Shown here: in pieces, positions 19,801 to 27,789 of the stretch
Position numbering within the stretch: position 1 is the stretch's first letter
Layout: each line of letters opens with the position of its first letter
NCBI RefSeq assembly: GCF_003443995.1
Contig: NZ_QWEY01000004.1
Coordinates: 248,001-312,000, forward strand
Length of the DNA stretch: 64,000 nucleotides
Direction of reading: 5' to 3'
From: Pseudotabrizicola alkalilacus
Lineage (GTDB): Bacteria > Pseudomonadota > Alphaproteobacteria > Rhodobacterales > Rhodobacteraceae
The notes under the pieces: generated by a model
Told to the model about the DNA's origin: nothing
The model's input: the letters and a program-made list of their open reading frames with translations, nothing else
Database searches by the model: none
Translations under genes and position numbers: made by a program

Positions 19801-20096
19801 ACCTCCATACGGAATTCGACAACGCTGGTCGAAATCCCGTCATTCACAGTAGAGGTGACGTTCTTTACCCCATTAACGCCCGCCACGGCATCTTCGATTT
19901 CCTTGGTCACCTGACTTTCCAGCTCGGCCGGGGCCGCGCCGGGCTGAACCACAGTGATACCGACGAGCGGCACGTCGATGTTGGGGAAACGGGTGATGGG
20001 CAGGGTGTTAAAGCTGTTCCAGCCCAGCACCATCAGCATGAAAAACGCCAGAATCGGGGCAATCGGGTTCTTGATGGACCAGGAGGAAAAGTTCAT
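16824..20096 (-). CDS. RND efflux transporter permease (HAE1/AcrB family)
   Basis: A 1090-residue inner-membrane proton-driven drug exporter with the two-fold repeated RND architecture: a membrane helix at residues ~12-32, a large periplasmic porter domain, six helices (~335-545), a second porter domain and a second helix set (~860-1045). The proton-relay aspartates are present in ATGILVDDAIVEIEN. The C-terminus carries a roughly 50-residue alanine-rich cytoplasmic tail. It is the third gene of a tetR-MFP-RND operon, 11 bases after the adaptor. No outer-membrane channel gene is linked. The substrate is unknown. Confidence 0.93.
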   Translation of the reverse strand: MNFSSWSIKNPIAPILAFFMLMVLGWNSFNTLPITRFPNIDVPLVGITVVQPGAAPAELESQVTKEIEDAVAGVNGVKNVTSTVNDGISTSVVEFRMEVPTEKAVQDTKDAIDQIRGDLPASIEAPIVSRIDVEGQAIMTFAVTAPDKTLEELSWFVDDVVTRGLQGRPGIGRVSRFGGADREIRVELDPVRLDSFGISASAVNQQLRATNANLGSGRSELGSGEQAIRTLGDAATVERLAETTIALPSGRKVRLTDLGEVIDSYEELRSFSSLNGDRVVSFAVYRASGASEVSVAETVNAQLEVIRAAHPDVGIELVDETVFYTYGNYESALHTLIEGAILAVLVVLAFLKNWRATLIAAVALPLSAVPTFFIMDLLGFSLNLVSFLALTLATGILVDDAIVEIENIARHIRMGKTPFRAAIEAADEIGLAVIATTFTIVAVFVPVSFMPGIPGQYFRQFGMTVAIAVLFSLIVARLITPMMAAYLMRDKDGHEDSHNDGWIMTGYLRLIRTSLRFRYVTLLSAIGVLAVSVYYMIQIPGSFLPPEDVSRIAVSVELPPGTTLEETERTTKAIYTAIEDVDWVDNVFILGGASPTGERDIRRASVTILLTRLDHSLLLKLSQIGRSIPVIGGLVPEVANKGRTIPQNVIEEAVFQRLALVPDMRAFKLNDRGQRDISFSVLSSNEADLNLAVSRLETALSGDPLLANVASEGALPRPEIQITPRMDEAARLGITTAQIAEVVRVATIGDVDAALAKLSIDNRLVPVRVRLNSAAREDLARISALKLTTATGSVVPLAAVADVAIAEGPSTVNRLNRERRATIGANLPVGVALGTATARFNDIVATVELPPGVRVQEAGDAEVQNEMVASFGNAMLLGLMLVLTVLILLFKSVIQPFTILFSLPLAIGGVAAALILTGSAVSMPVLIGILMLMGIVTKNAILLIDFAIEMRAQGMERFAAVMEAGHKRARPIVMTSIAMSAGMLPSALGVGEGGSFRAPMATAVIGGIIVSTVLSLVVVPAFYLIMDDLSRVLARLFSRMVGPKEADAEAPAAEVLAERIALLDAEQRALRDRLDAIAGPRAVTPLAAAE

Positions 20097-20107
20097 GACA
20101 GCCCCCG

Positions 20108-21283
20108 TCAGTTCGTTGCCGGGATCGGATTGATCCGGTCGCCATCACGCACAAAGGCCCCGGCCTTGGTCACCACCTGATCGCCTGCACTCAGCCCCGA
20201 CAGGATTTCAACCCACCCGCCATCGCGGATGCCGGTCTGCACCGCGACGCGCTGAACCGAGTCGCCGGTAACCTTCATCACCGATGTCCCATCCGGGCCA
20301 GAGCCGACGGCGGTGACAGGCACCGCGATGACATCATGTTCAGCGACCAGAATTTCAGCCTCGACATACATGCCCGCGCGCACGCCGGTCTCGTCCTCCA
20401 CCGCAATCCGGGCGCGGCCAAGACGCGACGTGGTGCCAATGGTTGGTTCAACCAACCGCAGCGTGCCTTTGAGCGGGGTCTTGGCCCCGACCAGCCGCAG
20501 ATGTGCGGTCTGACCGGGGGCAAGGCGCATCACATCGGCTTCGGCCACATCTGCCAGCACTTCCAGCGCGTTGTCGCGGATGATCGTAAACATCGGCTCG
20601 CCCGCCGCAGAGGCGATGGAACCGACACGGGCATTCCGGGCGGTAATCTCGCCCGCGACCGGGGCTTTCACCTCGGTCCGGCTGAGTTGCAAATCAATGT
20701 TCGCCATTTGCGCCTCGACCAGCGCAATCTGGGCGCGGGCGGCTTCAAGCGATTGTACGGCAACGGTGACGCGGGCGGTGGCAGAGATGGCGTTTGACTG
20801 CGCGGTATCGGCAGCGGCTTGCGACGCGGTGCCCTGCTTGCGCAGCGCAGCGGTGCGCTCGTTCACCCGCTGCGCCTCATCGGCAGAGCTCCGCGCCTCC
20901 AGCATCTGGGCTTCGGCCTGGGCCACAGTGGCGCGGGCCGAGGCGAGCGAGGCATTGAGCTGGCTTTTTTGCAGTTCAAGCGTGGATTTTGACAACACGG
21001 CCAGCACCTGCCCTGCCTCCACCACATCACCCACGTCCACCAACAGCGCCTCGATCGGCTGACCTTCGATCAGCGGCGCGACCTGGACGTTTTCGATGGC
21101 CGCAATCAGACCAGAAGCGATCACCCGGTCACGCAGCACGCGGCTGGTTGTGGTTGATACGGTAATGGCGGGCGCGACCGGCGCGGCGACGGCTTCTGTT
21201 ACAGGCACAGCCGCTTCGGCCCATGCTGGCGCGGTTTGTGCAAAGGCAAGACAAATGGAAAGACTATAAACAAGCGGGCGCAT
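20108..21283 (-). CDS. RND efflux periplasmic adaptor (MFP subunit)
   Basis: A 391-residue HlyD/AcrA-type membrane-fusion protein with a Sec signal (MRPLVYSLSICLAFAQTAPA). Lipoyl, alpha-hairpin (residues ~95-185) and beta-barrel regions follow in the usual order. The start at 21283 is the first Met of the signal peptide; the frame is open further upstream into the tetR stop region. It lies 4 bases after tetR and 11 bases before the RND pump, so the three genes form one operon. Confidence 0.92.
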   Translation of the reverse strand: MRPLVYSLSICLAFAQTAPAWAEAAVPVTEAVAAPVAPAITVSTTTSRVLRDRVIASGLIAAIENVQVAPLIEGQPIEALLVDVGDVVEAGQVLAVLSKSTLELQKSQLNASLASARATVAQAEAQMLEARSSADEAQRVNERTAALRKQGTASQAAADTAQSNAISATARVTVAVQSLEAARAQIALVEAQMANIDLQLSRTEVKAPVAGEITARNARVGSIASAAGEPMFTIIRDNALEVLADVAEADVMRLAPGQTAHLRLVGAKTPLKGTLRLVEPTIGTTSRLGRARIAVEDETGVRAGMYVEAEILVAEHDVIAVPVTAVGSGPDGTSVMKVTGDSVQRVAVQTGIRDGGWVEILSGLSAGDQVVTKAGAFVRDGDRINPIPATN

Positions 21284-21287
21284 CGGG

Positions 21288-21905
21288 TCAGCCTTTCGCG
21301 GCGGCAGATGTGGCAATGTCATCAAGCGTGCGGTTGATATTACGCAGTACAAGCTGCGTCAGATCAGCCGTCGTAGGGTTCTCAGGCGACTGCATGGCGC
21401 AGGCCTTGACCATCATGACCAGCAGATGGGCATGGGCGGTCCATCGGGCCTGCGCCTCGTCAAGGGGCAGTTTGGCAGCAATGGAAAAGATCGTGATCAG
21501 ATGCGCCACGATCCCCTGTTCCATCCGATAGGCAATCTCGCGGATTTCGGGCTTGCGCAGGGCGGCCGCAGTGATCTCAGCCCAGATCTTGCCGTCACCC
21601 TGACACTCTGCATCAGTGATCTTGCGTTCAATGGTTTCACGCAATGCCTGCAATGGGCTTTGGTGAATCAGGATGTTGGAAAAATCCCGCTCCATTTCTT
21701 CCATGTCAAAGGCGATAAGCGCTTCGACAATGGCGGCTTTTGACGGGAAGTAGCGGTAGAAATTCCCCACACTCATCCCCGCCTCACGCGCGATATCTTG
21801 CATGGATGCGCCGTCAAATCCCTTTTCCGCAAAGGCGCGGCGGGCACTTTCCAGAATTTCCACCGAGCGTTGATCGGCGAGCGGGGTATCGGCGACAGTA
21901 TTCAT
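21288..21905 (-). CDS. TetR/AcrR-family transcriptional repressor
   Basis: A 205-residue TetR regulator. The helix-turn-helix is at residues ~15-60 (ILESARRAFAEKGFDGASMQ, then AREAGMSVGNFYRYFPSKAA). The C-terminal ligand-binding domain is divergent, as usual. It is the first gene of the efflux operon and a 16-bp palindrome lies 11 bases before its ATG, so it most likely represses itself and the pump genes until a pump substrate binds. Confidence 0.9.
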   Translation of the reverse strand: MNTVADTPLADQRSVEILESARRAFAEKGFDGASMQDIAREAGMSVGNFYRYFPSKAAIVEALIAFDMEEMERDFSNILIHQSPLQALRETIERKITDAECQGDGKIWAEITAAALRKPEIREIAYRMEQGIVAHLITIFSIAAKLPLDEAQARWTAHAHLLVMMVKACAMQSPENPTTADLTQLVLRNINRTLDDIATSAAAKG

Positions 21906-21916
21906 GGCAACCCAGA

Positions 21917-21932
21917 GAATGAACGTTCATTC
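21917..21932. promoter_or_regulatory. predicted TetR operator (16-bp perfect palindrome)
   Basis: GAATGAACGTTCATTC is a perfect palindrome centred on CG, in the leader of the tetR-MFP-RND operon. The core TGAACGTTCA is of the kind bound by AcrR-type repressors. Its position just before the tetR start fits autorepression. Confidence 0.65.
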
Positions 21933-21982
21933 ATCAGGTAGACAAGTTGCTGCAAAGGTCAAGTGCGCAGTTCACATTTTGG

Positions 21983-22011
21983 GAATGTCACGCGGCTTGC
22001 GCCTGACATTC
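21983..22011. terminator. hairpin between demethylase and tetR genes
   Basis: GAATGTCA and TGACATTC form an 8-bp stem with a smaller CGC/GCG stem nested inside. It lies just past the stop of the leftward gene at 22034, so it may end that transcript, although no T-run follows. Confidence 0.4.
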
Positions 22012-22033
22012 TGATCAAGAATGAGGCACTTGA

Positions 22034-24067
22034 TCAGATGTCCTTGGTCAAGCGCAGCGCATCATAGATCGCGGCATGCGTATTGCGCGACGCCACGGCA
22101 TCCCCGATTCGATACAGCACAAAGCCTGCGGGGCCGTAGCTTGCGGGCTGTGGATGCCCTGCAATCAATGCCTCGTAATCGACTGCGCCCAGGTTCTGCG
22201 ACTGTGGCTTCAGCTCGAAATAGAGGTCATCCAGCGGCTGGGTTCCGTGATTGACCACGATCTGATCAAAGCTCCGCTCCTTTGTCACAGCAATGTAATC
22301 CGACCCGATCACCGCGCGCAGCTGGTTGCCATCGCGCTGCACACCGCGCAGGCGGTAGGTGACCGTAAAGGTTACCGGCTTGTCCTGCAGTGCCCGCATA
22401 TAGGGCACAAGGTTCATGCCCATCACTTCCGGCGCGAAACTCCGGTCAGGGGTCATCACCTCGACCGTGGCGCCGGATTCGGCCAGCAGCTGCGCGGCTT
22501 GCAGCGCGGTGTGGTCGCCTGCATCGTCATAAAGCAGCACGTTAGAGCCGGGCTTCACGTCGCCCGACAGAATGTCCCAGGCGCTGACCGTCAGCTCGTT
22601 GCCGAAGTCGAGCACGGCTGTTTCCGGCAGGCCCCCGGTGGCCACGATCACCACATCAGGCGACAGGGCCAGAACATCATCTGCATCGGCAAACGTATTG
22701 AAATGAAACGCAACGCCACGCGCGGCGCATTGCGCCATACGCCAGTCGATGATGCCGATCATCTCGGCGCGGCGCTTGGTCTGCGCCGTCAGACGAACCT
22801 GACCGCCGGGCTGATCTGCCGCCTCCAGCACCGTCACCCGGTGGCCGCGCTCTGATGCCACCCGCGCCGCCTCCAGCCCGGCGGGGCCCGCACCGATGAT
22901 CACCACATGCTTCGGGGTCGGGGTTCGCGCAATCTCATGCGGCATTGTCTCTTCACGGCCCGTTGCCGCATTGTGGATACACAGCGCCATGCCCCCCTGA
23001 TAGATCCGGTCAAGGCAATAGGTTGCGCCGACACAGGGGCGGATATCCTGTTCGCGCCCTTCGACAATCTTGCGCACGATATGGGGGTCGGCCATATGCG
23101 CCCGTGTCATGCCGACCATATCCAGCTGCCCCGATTGCACGGCATAGCGCGCCGTGGCGACATCGGGAATGCGCGCGGCGTGAAAGGTGGGCAACCCAAC
23201 CTCGGCCCGCACACGCCCTGCAAAATCAAGGTGCGGTGCCGACTTCATTCCCTGAATCGGGATCACATCGGTCATCGCCGGGTCAGTGTGGATGCGCCCC
23301 TTGATGATGTTCAGGAAATCGACCAGCCCAGAGTCGCGGAACATCTTGCCGATGGCGATGCCCTCATCAGCGTCAATCCCGCCCGGCTCCGCCTCATCTG
23401 CCGTGTAGCGGATCCCCAACAGGAACCGCTCCCCCACCCTCTTGCGGCAGGCGGCCAGCACATCCATCGCAAACCGCGCCCGGTTTTCCAGACTGCCGCC
23501 ATAGGGCGCAGACAATGCGTTGGTAAAGGGAGACATAAATTGGTCCATCAGATGGCCGTAACACTCGAACTCTACCCCATCGAGACCGGCTGCCTGCATC
23601 CGCTCTGCCGCGTCGGCGTAATCAGAGATGATACGCGCGATATCCCAATCCTCGGCCACCTTGGGAAAGGCGCGGTGCGCCGGTTCACGTGACGGCCCTG
23701 CCCCCACCACCGGCAGCCAGTCGCCCTTGTCCCACCTTGTCCGGCGGCCCAGATGGGTCAGCTGAATCATCACTGCCGCGCCCGCCTCGTGGCAATCGTC
23801 GGTCAGACGCTTCATCCACGGCACAACCTCATCCTTGTAGGCAAGGATGTTGTTGAACACCGGCGGGCTGTCCTTTGACACCGCTGCCGATCCCGCGGTC
23901 ATGGTCAGCGCCACGCCCGCCCGCGCCCGTTCCAGATGATACAGCCGGTAGCGGTCTTTTGGCATGCCATCTTCGGGATAGGCCGGTTCATGACTGGTGG
24001 TCATGATCCGGTTGCGCAGGGTCAGATGTTTCAGCTGATAGGGTTGCAGCAGCGGATCGTTGGTCAT
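22034..24067 (-). CDS. FMN/FAD iron-sulfur oxidoreductase, N-demethylase type (DgcA/StcD-like)
   Basis: A 677-residue protein of the Old Yellow Enzyme/trimethylamine dehydrogenase group. The FMN-binding TIM barrel (residues ~1-370) ends in a 4Fe-4S segment (residues ~345-365, with CVGATYCLDRIYQGG and AL-C). An FAD/NAD(P)-type Rossmann domain follows (VVIIGAGPAGLEAARVASERG, residues ~390-410). Relatives include 2,4-dienoyl-CoA reductase, dimethylglycine demethylase DgcA and the N-methylproline demethylase StcD; length and overall sequence fit the demethylase branch best. It diverges from the molybdenum hydroxylase cluster across 155 bases, so its substrate may be an N-methylated relative of that pathway's compound. 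The partner subunit DgcB is not seen. Confidence 0.78.
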   Translation of the reverse strand: MTNDPLLQPYQLKHLTLRNRIMTTSHEPAYPEDGMPKDRYRLYHLERARAGVALTMTAGSAAVSKDSPPVFNNILAYKDEVVPWMKRLTDDCHEAGAAVMIQLTHLGRRTRWDKGDWLPVVGAGPSREPAHRAFPKVAEDWDIARIISDYADAAERMQAAGLDGVEFECYGHLMDQFMSPFTNALSAPYGGSLENRARFAMDVLAACRKRVGERFLLGIRYTADEAEPGGIDADEGIAIGKMFRDSGLVDFLNIIKGRIHTDPAMTDVIPIQGMKSAPHLDFAGRVRAEVGLPTFHAARIPDVATARYAVQSGQLDMVGMTRAHMADPHIVRKIVEGREQDIRPCVGATYCLDRIYQGGMALCIHNAATGREETMPHEIARTPTPKHVVIIGAGPAGLEAARVASERGHRVTVLEAADQPGGQVRLTAQTKRRAEMIGIIDWRMAQCAARGVAFHFNTFADADDVLALSPDVVIVATGGLPETAVLDFGNELTVSAWDILSGDVKPGSNVLLYDDAGDHTALQAAQLLAESGATVEVMTPDRSFAPEVMGMNLVPYMRALQDKPVTFTVTYRLRGVQRDGNQLRAVIGSDYIAVTKERSFDQIVVNHGTQPLDDLYFELKPQSQNLGAVDYEALIAGHPQPASYGPAGFVLYRIGDAVASRNTHAAIYDALRLTKDI

Positions 24068-24222
24068 CTGGCACCTTTCGCGTTTTCACACAGCCTAGGT
24101 TTGCGGCGGCATGCGCGCTGAACCGAAAGCGACCGCTGGATGTCTGAACTGACCGTCGGAGCGGCGTTGACAGGTCTGCCCCTGCAAACGCACTGTGCCG
24201 TTGAGTGAACACGGGGAAACAC

Positions 24223-25050
24223 ATGCGCAGCTATGCGCGGCCACAGACACTGGACGAAGCAATCGGCCTGATCACGCAAGCGCCGCGCCGTATTCTGGCG
24301 GGCGGCACTGATCTCTATCCGGCGGCCGGTGTGCAGCTTGACGGTGATGTGCTGGACCTGACCGGCATTCCTGCGCTTTCTGGCATGACGCCTGGCAACG
24401 GTCTTCGCATCGGGGCCTGCACCACCTGGACCGCGATTGCCGAGGCTGATCTGCCTCCCGCGCTGCGCTGCCTGCAACAAGCCGCGCGGCAGGTGGGCGG
24501 GCGTCAGGTGCAGAACGCGGGCACCATCGGTGGCAATCTGTGCAACGCATCCCCCGCTGCAGACGGGGTGCCGCCGCTGCTGGCATTGGATGCCGAGGTG
24601 GAGCTGGCAGGGCCATCAGGCAGACGCCAGATGCCCTTGGCGCAGTTCCTGACCGGCCCCCGTCAGACCCGGCGCGCGGCGGGTGAGGTGCTGACGGCGG
24701 TGATCCTTCCACAGACGGCCTTGCAGGGGCAATCCGCCTTTGTGAAGCTGGGCGCACGGGCCTATCTGGTGATCTCGATTGCAATGGTTGCCGCTCGGGT
24801 GCAGGTGACAGCGGGCAAGATCACCACTGCTGCCGTCGCTGTCGGGGCCTGCTCTGGCGTGGCGCAGCGATTGCCTGTGGTCGAGGCGGCTTTGATCGGC
24901 GCAACTGCCTCAGACGGGCCTGGGCGCATTCATGCCGCTGATCTTGCTGCCGCCTTGTCACCGATAGATGACGTGCGCGCTACAGCCGCCTATCGCCTTT
25001 CCGCCGCCACCGAACTGGTGCGCCGCGCCGTAAGCGAGGCGCTGGCATGA
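24223..25050 (+). CDS. molybdenum hydroxylase FAD-binding subunit (XdhB/CoxM type)
   Basis: A 275-residue FAD-domain subunit of the xanthine dehydrogenase family. FAD loops AGGTDLYP (residues ~26-33) and TIGGNLCNASPAAD (residues ~102-115) are both present. It passes electrons from the 2Fe-2S clusters of the next gene product to an acceptor. GGGGAA precedes the ATG at 24223; a GTG at 24205 is an alternative. A TTGACA at 24167-24172 could be part of its promoter, but I see no convincing -10. It overlaps the next gene by ATGA. Confidence 0.9.
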   Translation: MRSYARPQTLDEAIGLITQAPRRILAGGTDLYPAAGVQLDGDVLDLTGIPALSGMTPGNGLRIGACTTWTAIAEADLPPALRCLQQAARQVGGRQVQNAGTIGGNLCNASPAADGVPPLLALDAEVELAGPSGRRQMPLAQFLTGPRQTRRAAGEVLTAVILPQTALQGQSAFVKLGARAYLVISIAMVAARVQVTAGKITTAAVAVGACSGVAQRLPVVEAALIGATASDGPGRIHAADLAAALSPIDDVRATAAYRLSAATELVRRAVSEALA

Positions 25051-27701
25051 TCGGATTTACACTCAACGGCCAACCCGTCACCACCAGCGCTGCGCCCACG
25101 GCCCGGCTGACCGAAGTTTTGCGCGACCACCTCGGCGCGATGGGGACCAAGGTGGGCTGCGACGCGGGCGATTGTGGGGCCTGCACCATTTTGCTGAACG
25201 GCGCGCAGGTCTGTGCCTGCATGGTGCCTGCGGCGCGCGTATCTGGCGCCATGGTCGAGACGATTGAGTCAGACGCGGCGGATCTGGACCGATTGCGCGC
25301 CGCCTTTCTGCGCCACGGGGCTGCGCAATGCGGCATCTGCACCCCCGGCATGCTGATGGCGGGCGTGGATCTTTTACGCCGGGTGCCGGAACCTGATGAA
25401 CGCGAGGTGCAGGATGCTCTGGGCGGCGTGCTTTGCCGCTGCACCGGCTATCGCAAGATCATTGCTGCCATCTGCGATACGGCCGCGCCAGAGACTTCAT
25501 CGGCAGAGGGCATCGGCGCCTCGGTCACACGGCTTGATGGGCAGGCCAAGGTGCGCGGCGACAGTTTCGGCGCGGATTATTGGCCAGATGGCGCGCTGAC
25601 GGTTGTGGCTTTGCGCGCGCCCCATGCGCATGCACGGTTCAGCTTTGGCGATCTGGCCGGGTTCGCCCGGCGCCCCGGTGTGGCGGGTATCTTTACCGCC
25701 GCTGATATTCCGGGGCGTAACGCCTTTGGTGTGATCCCGGCCTTTGCCGACCAGCCTGCCATTGCCGAAAGCCCGGCGCGGTTTCGGGGCGAATGTGTTG
25801 CGCTGGTGGCGTTTGAGGCCGGAACAGAGCCTGATCTGACCGATTTTCCGATCAGATGGCACCCGCTGGAGGCTCTGACCACTCCTGCAGAAGCCGAAGC
25901 ACCGGGCGCCCCACTGATCCACCCGGATCGTGCCGCAAATCAGCTGATCGAGGGCCGCGTGACAAAGGGCGATGCTGCAACAGCACTGGCCGGATCGGCC
26001 CATGTTGTCACCGGCACCATGCAGACCGGCTATGTCGAACACGCCTATATCGAGCCCGAAGCCGGGGCCGCCTGGATGGAGGGTGACACTCTGATCATCC
26101 GCGCCTGCACGCAAGCCCCGGTGATGGACCGCGACGACTGCGCGCTGGTTCTGGGCCTGCCTCCCGAACGGGTGCGGATCATCCCGTCGGCCGTGGGCGG
26201 CGGCTTTGGCTCGAAACTGGATGTCAGCCTGCAACCGCTGATCGGTCTGGTCACGCTGAAAACCGGGCGGCCGTGCCGGATGATCTATTCCCGCCGGGAC
26301 AGCATGACTTCGACCACCAAACGCCATCCTGCGGAAATGCAGGGCAGCATAGGGTGCGATGCACAGGGTCGTCTGACGGGTCTGGTGTTCGACGGGCGGT
26401 TCAACACCGGGGCTTATGCCAGCTGGGGGCCAACGGTGGCCAATCGTGTGCCGGTGCATGTGACCGGCCCCTATCTCACGCCCCATGTGACCGCACGGGC
26501 GCGCGCTATCCACACCCACGGCCCGGTATCGGGGGCGTTTCGCGGCTTTGGCGTGCCGCAAGCCGCGTTGTGGCAGGAAACGCTGTTTGACCAGCTTGCG
26601 GAAAAGGCGAGGCTTGACCGGCTGGAATTCCGGATCCTGAACGCTTTGCGCGACGGCGATGCCACCGCAACGGGACAGGCGATGCAGGCGGTGGGCATTC
26701 ATGATTGTCTGACCGCACTGCGCCCGCATTGGAAACGGGCCTTGTCAGAGACTGTTCCGGGCCGGGGCGTCGGGGTGGCCTCCTGCTGGTATGGCTGTGG
26801 CAATACTTCGCTGCCCAACCCTTCCACCATCCGGATCGGCCTGTCGCATCAGGGTCGGATGATGCTGCATCAGGGGGCCACCGATATCGGCCAAGGGTCA
26901 AACACGGTGATTGCCCAGATTGCCGCGCAGGCGCTTGGCCTGCCACTGGCGCTGTTCACCCTGATCGGCCCCGATACCGCGCTGACGCCGGATGCCGGTA
27001 AAACCTCGGCCAGCCGGCAAACCTTTGTCTCTGGCCGCGCGGCCAAGGCCGCGGCAGAGGCGCTGCGCGCCCGGCTGCTCCGATTGGCAAATGCGGGTGA
27101 GGGTGCAGATATGGCGCTTGATGGCACGACCCTGACGATCACCGAAGGCAGCACGCGGCGCACTCTTGATCTTGCCGCCCTTCCGCGCGATGCCCATGGC
27201 TATGCCCTGACCGCAGAAGAAACCTATGATCCGCCCACCTCGGCGCTGGATGCAAACGGTCAGGGCACGCCTTATGCGGTCTATGGCTACGGCGCGCAGA
27301 TGGTCGAGCTGGAGGTGGACCCAGCCCTTGGCACGGTGCGCCTGCTCAAGATCACCGCCGCGCATGATGTGGGCCGCGCCATCAACCCGCAGCTTGCCAC
27401 CGGACAGATCGAGGGCGGCATCGCGCAGGGCATTGGGCTGGCCCTGATGGAGGAATACCTGCCCGGACGTACCGAAAACCTGCATGATTACCTGATCCCC
27501 ACCATCGGCGATGTGCCCCCGATTGAGAGCTTGCTGATCGAAGTACCCGACCCCGAGGGACCATTCGGGGCCAAGGGTTTGGGCGAACATGTGCTGATCC
27601 CCACCGCCCCCGCCATCCTGAACGCGATCCGCCACGCCACGGGAGTGAGGCTCACACAGGTACCAGTCCTTCCGCACAGACTGCTGGAGGCCCTAAGATG
27701 A
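25047..27701 (+). CDS. molybdenum hydroxylase: fused 2Fe-2S and molybdopterin subunits
   Basis: An 884-residue fusion. Residues ~1-150 form the iron-sulfur subunit: plant-ferredoxin cysteines C38, C43, C46, C58 and the second cluster in CGICTPGM and CRCTGY. From ~155 onward is the molybdopterin-cytosine-dinucleotide catalytic subunit, with the substrate-channel motif SGAFRGFGVPQA and the active-site Glu in FGAKGLGEH near the C-terminus. Such enzymes hydroxylate a ring carbon next to nitrogen (xanthine, nicotinate, quinoline, isoquinoline), using water as oxygen source. The two subunits are usually separate genes in bacteria. With the preceding FAD subunit the enzyme is complete. No XdhC-type cofactor-insertion gene is nearby. 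Confidence 0.9.
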   Translation: MIGFTLNGQPVTTSAAPTARLTEVLRDHLGAMGTKVGCDAGDCGACTILLNGAQVCACMVPAARVSGAMVETIESDAADLDRLRAAFLRHGAAQCGICTPGMLMAGVDLLRRVPEPDEREVQDALGGVLCRCTGYRKIIAAICDTAAPETSSAEGIGASVTRLDGQAKVRGDSFGADYWPDGALTVVALRAPHAHARFSFGDLAGFARRPGVAGIFTAADIPGRNAFGVIPAFADQPAIAESPARFRGECVALVAFEAGTEPDLTDFPIRWHPLEALTTPAEAEAPGAPLIHPDRAANQLIEGRVTKGDAATALAGSAHVVTGTMQTGYVEHAYIEPEAGAAWMEGDTLIIRACTQAPVMDRDDCALVLGLPPERVRIIPSAVGGGFGSKLDVSLQPLIGLVTLKTGRPCRMIYSRRDSMTSTTKRHPAEMQGSIGCDAQGRLTGLVFDGRFNTGAYASWGPTVANRVPVHVTGPYLTPHVTARARAIHTHGPVSGAFRGFGVPQAALWQETLFDQLAEKARLDRLEFRILNALRDGDATATGQAMQAVGIHDCLTALRPHWKRALSETVPGRGVGVASCWYGCGNTSLPNPSTIRIGLSHQGRMMLHQGATDIGQGSNTVIAQIAAQALGLPLALFTLIGPDTALTPDAGKTSASRQTFVSGRAAKAAAEALRARLLRLANAGEGADMALDGTTLTITEGSTRRTLDLAALPRDAHGYALTAEETYDPPTSALDANGQGTPYAVYGYGAQMVELEVDPALGTVRLLKITAAHDVGRAINPQLATGQIEGGIAQGIGLALMEEYLPGRTENLHDYLIPTIGDVPPIESLLIEVPDPEGPFGAKGLGEHVLIPTAPAILNAIRHATGVRLTQVPVLPHRLLEALR

Positions 27702-27719
27702 AGCACCCTCTTATCCATT

Positions 27720-27762
27720 TTCTGTCGATAAATATCCCGGGGGTCCGGGGGCTGGCCCCCGG
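27720..27762. repeat. dispersed palindromic intergenic element, copy 1
   Basis: Contains CCGGGGGC-TG-GCCCCCGG (27745-27762), flanked on the left by an AAATATCCCGGGGGT segment. The reverse complement resembles the element at 46512-46575 (hairpin, then GACCCCC, then an ATATTT run and an A-rich end), so the two are probably inverted copies of one repeat family. Between two genes of the same direction it may also trim or stabilise mRNA. Confidence 0.6.
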
Positions 27763-27789
27763 TCCGCACGTTGTCACAAGGGCCACCCC

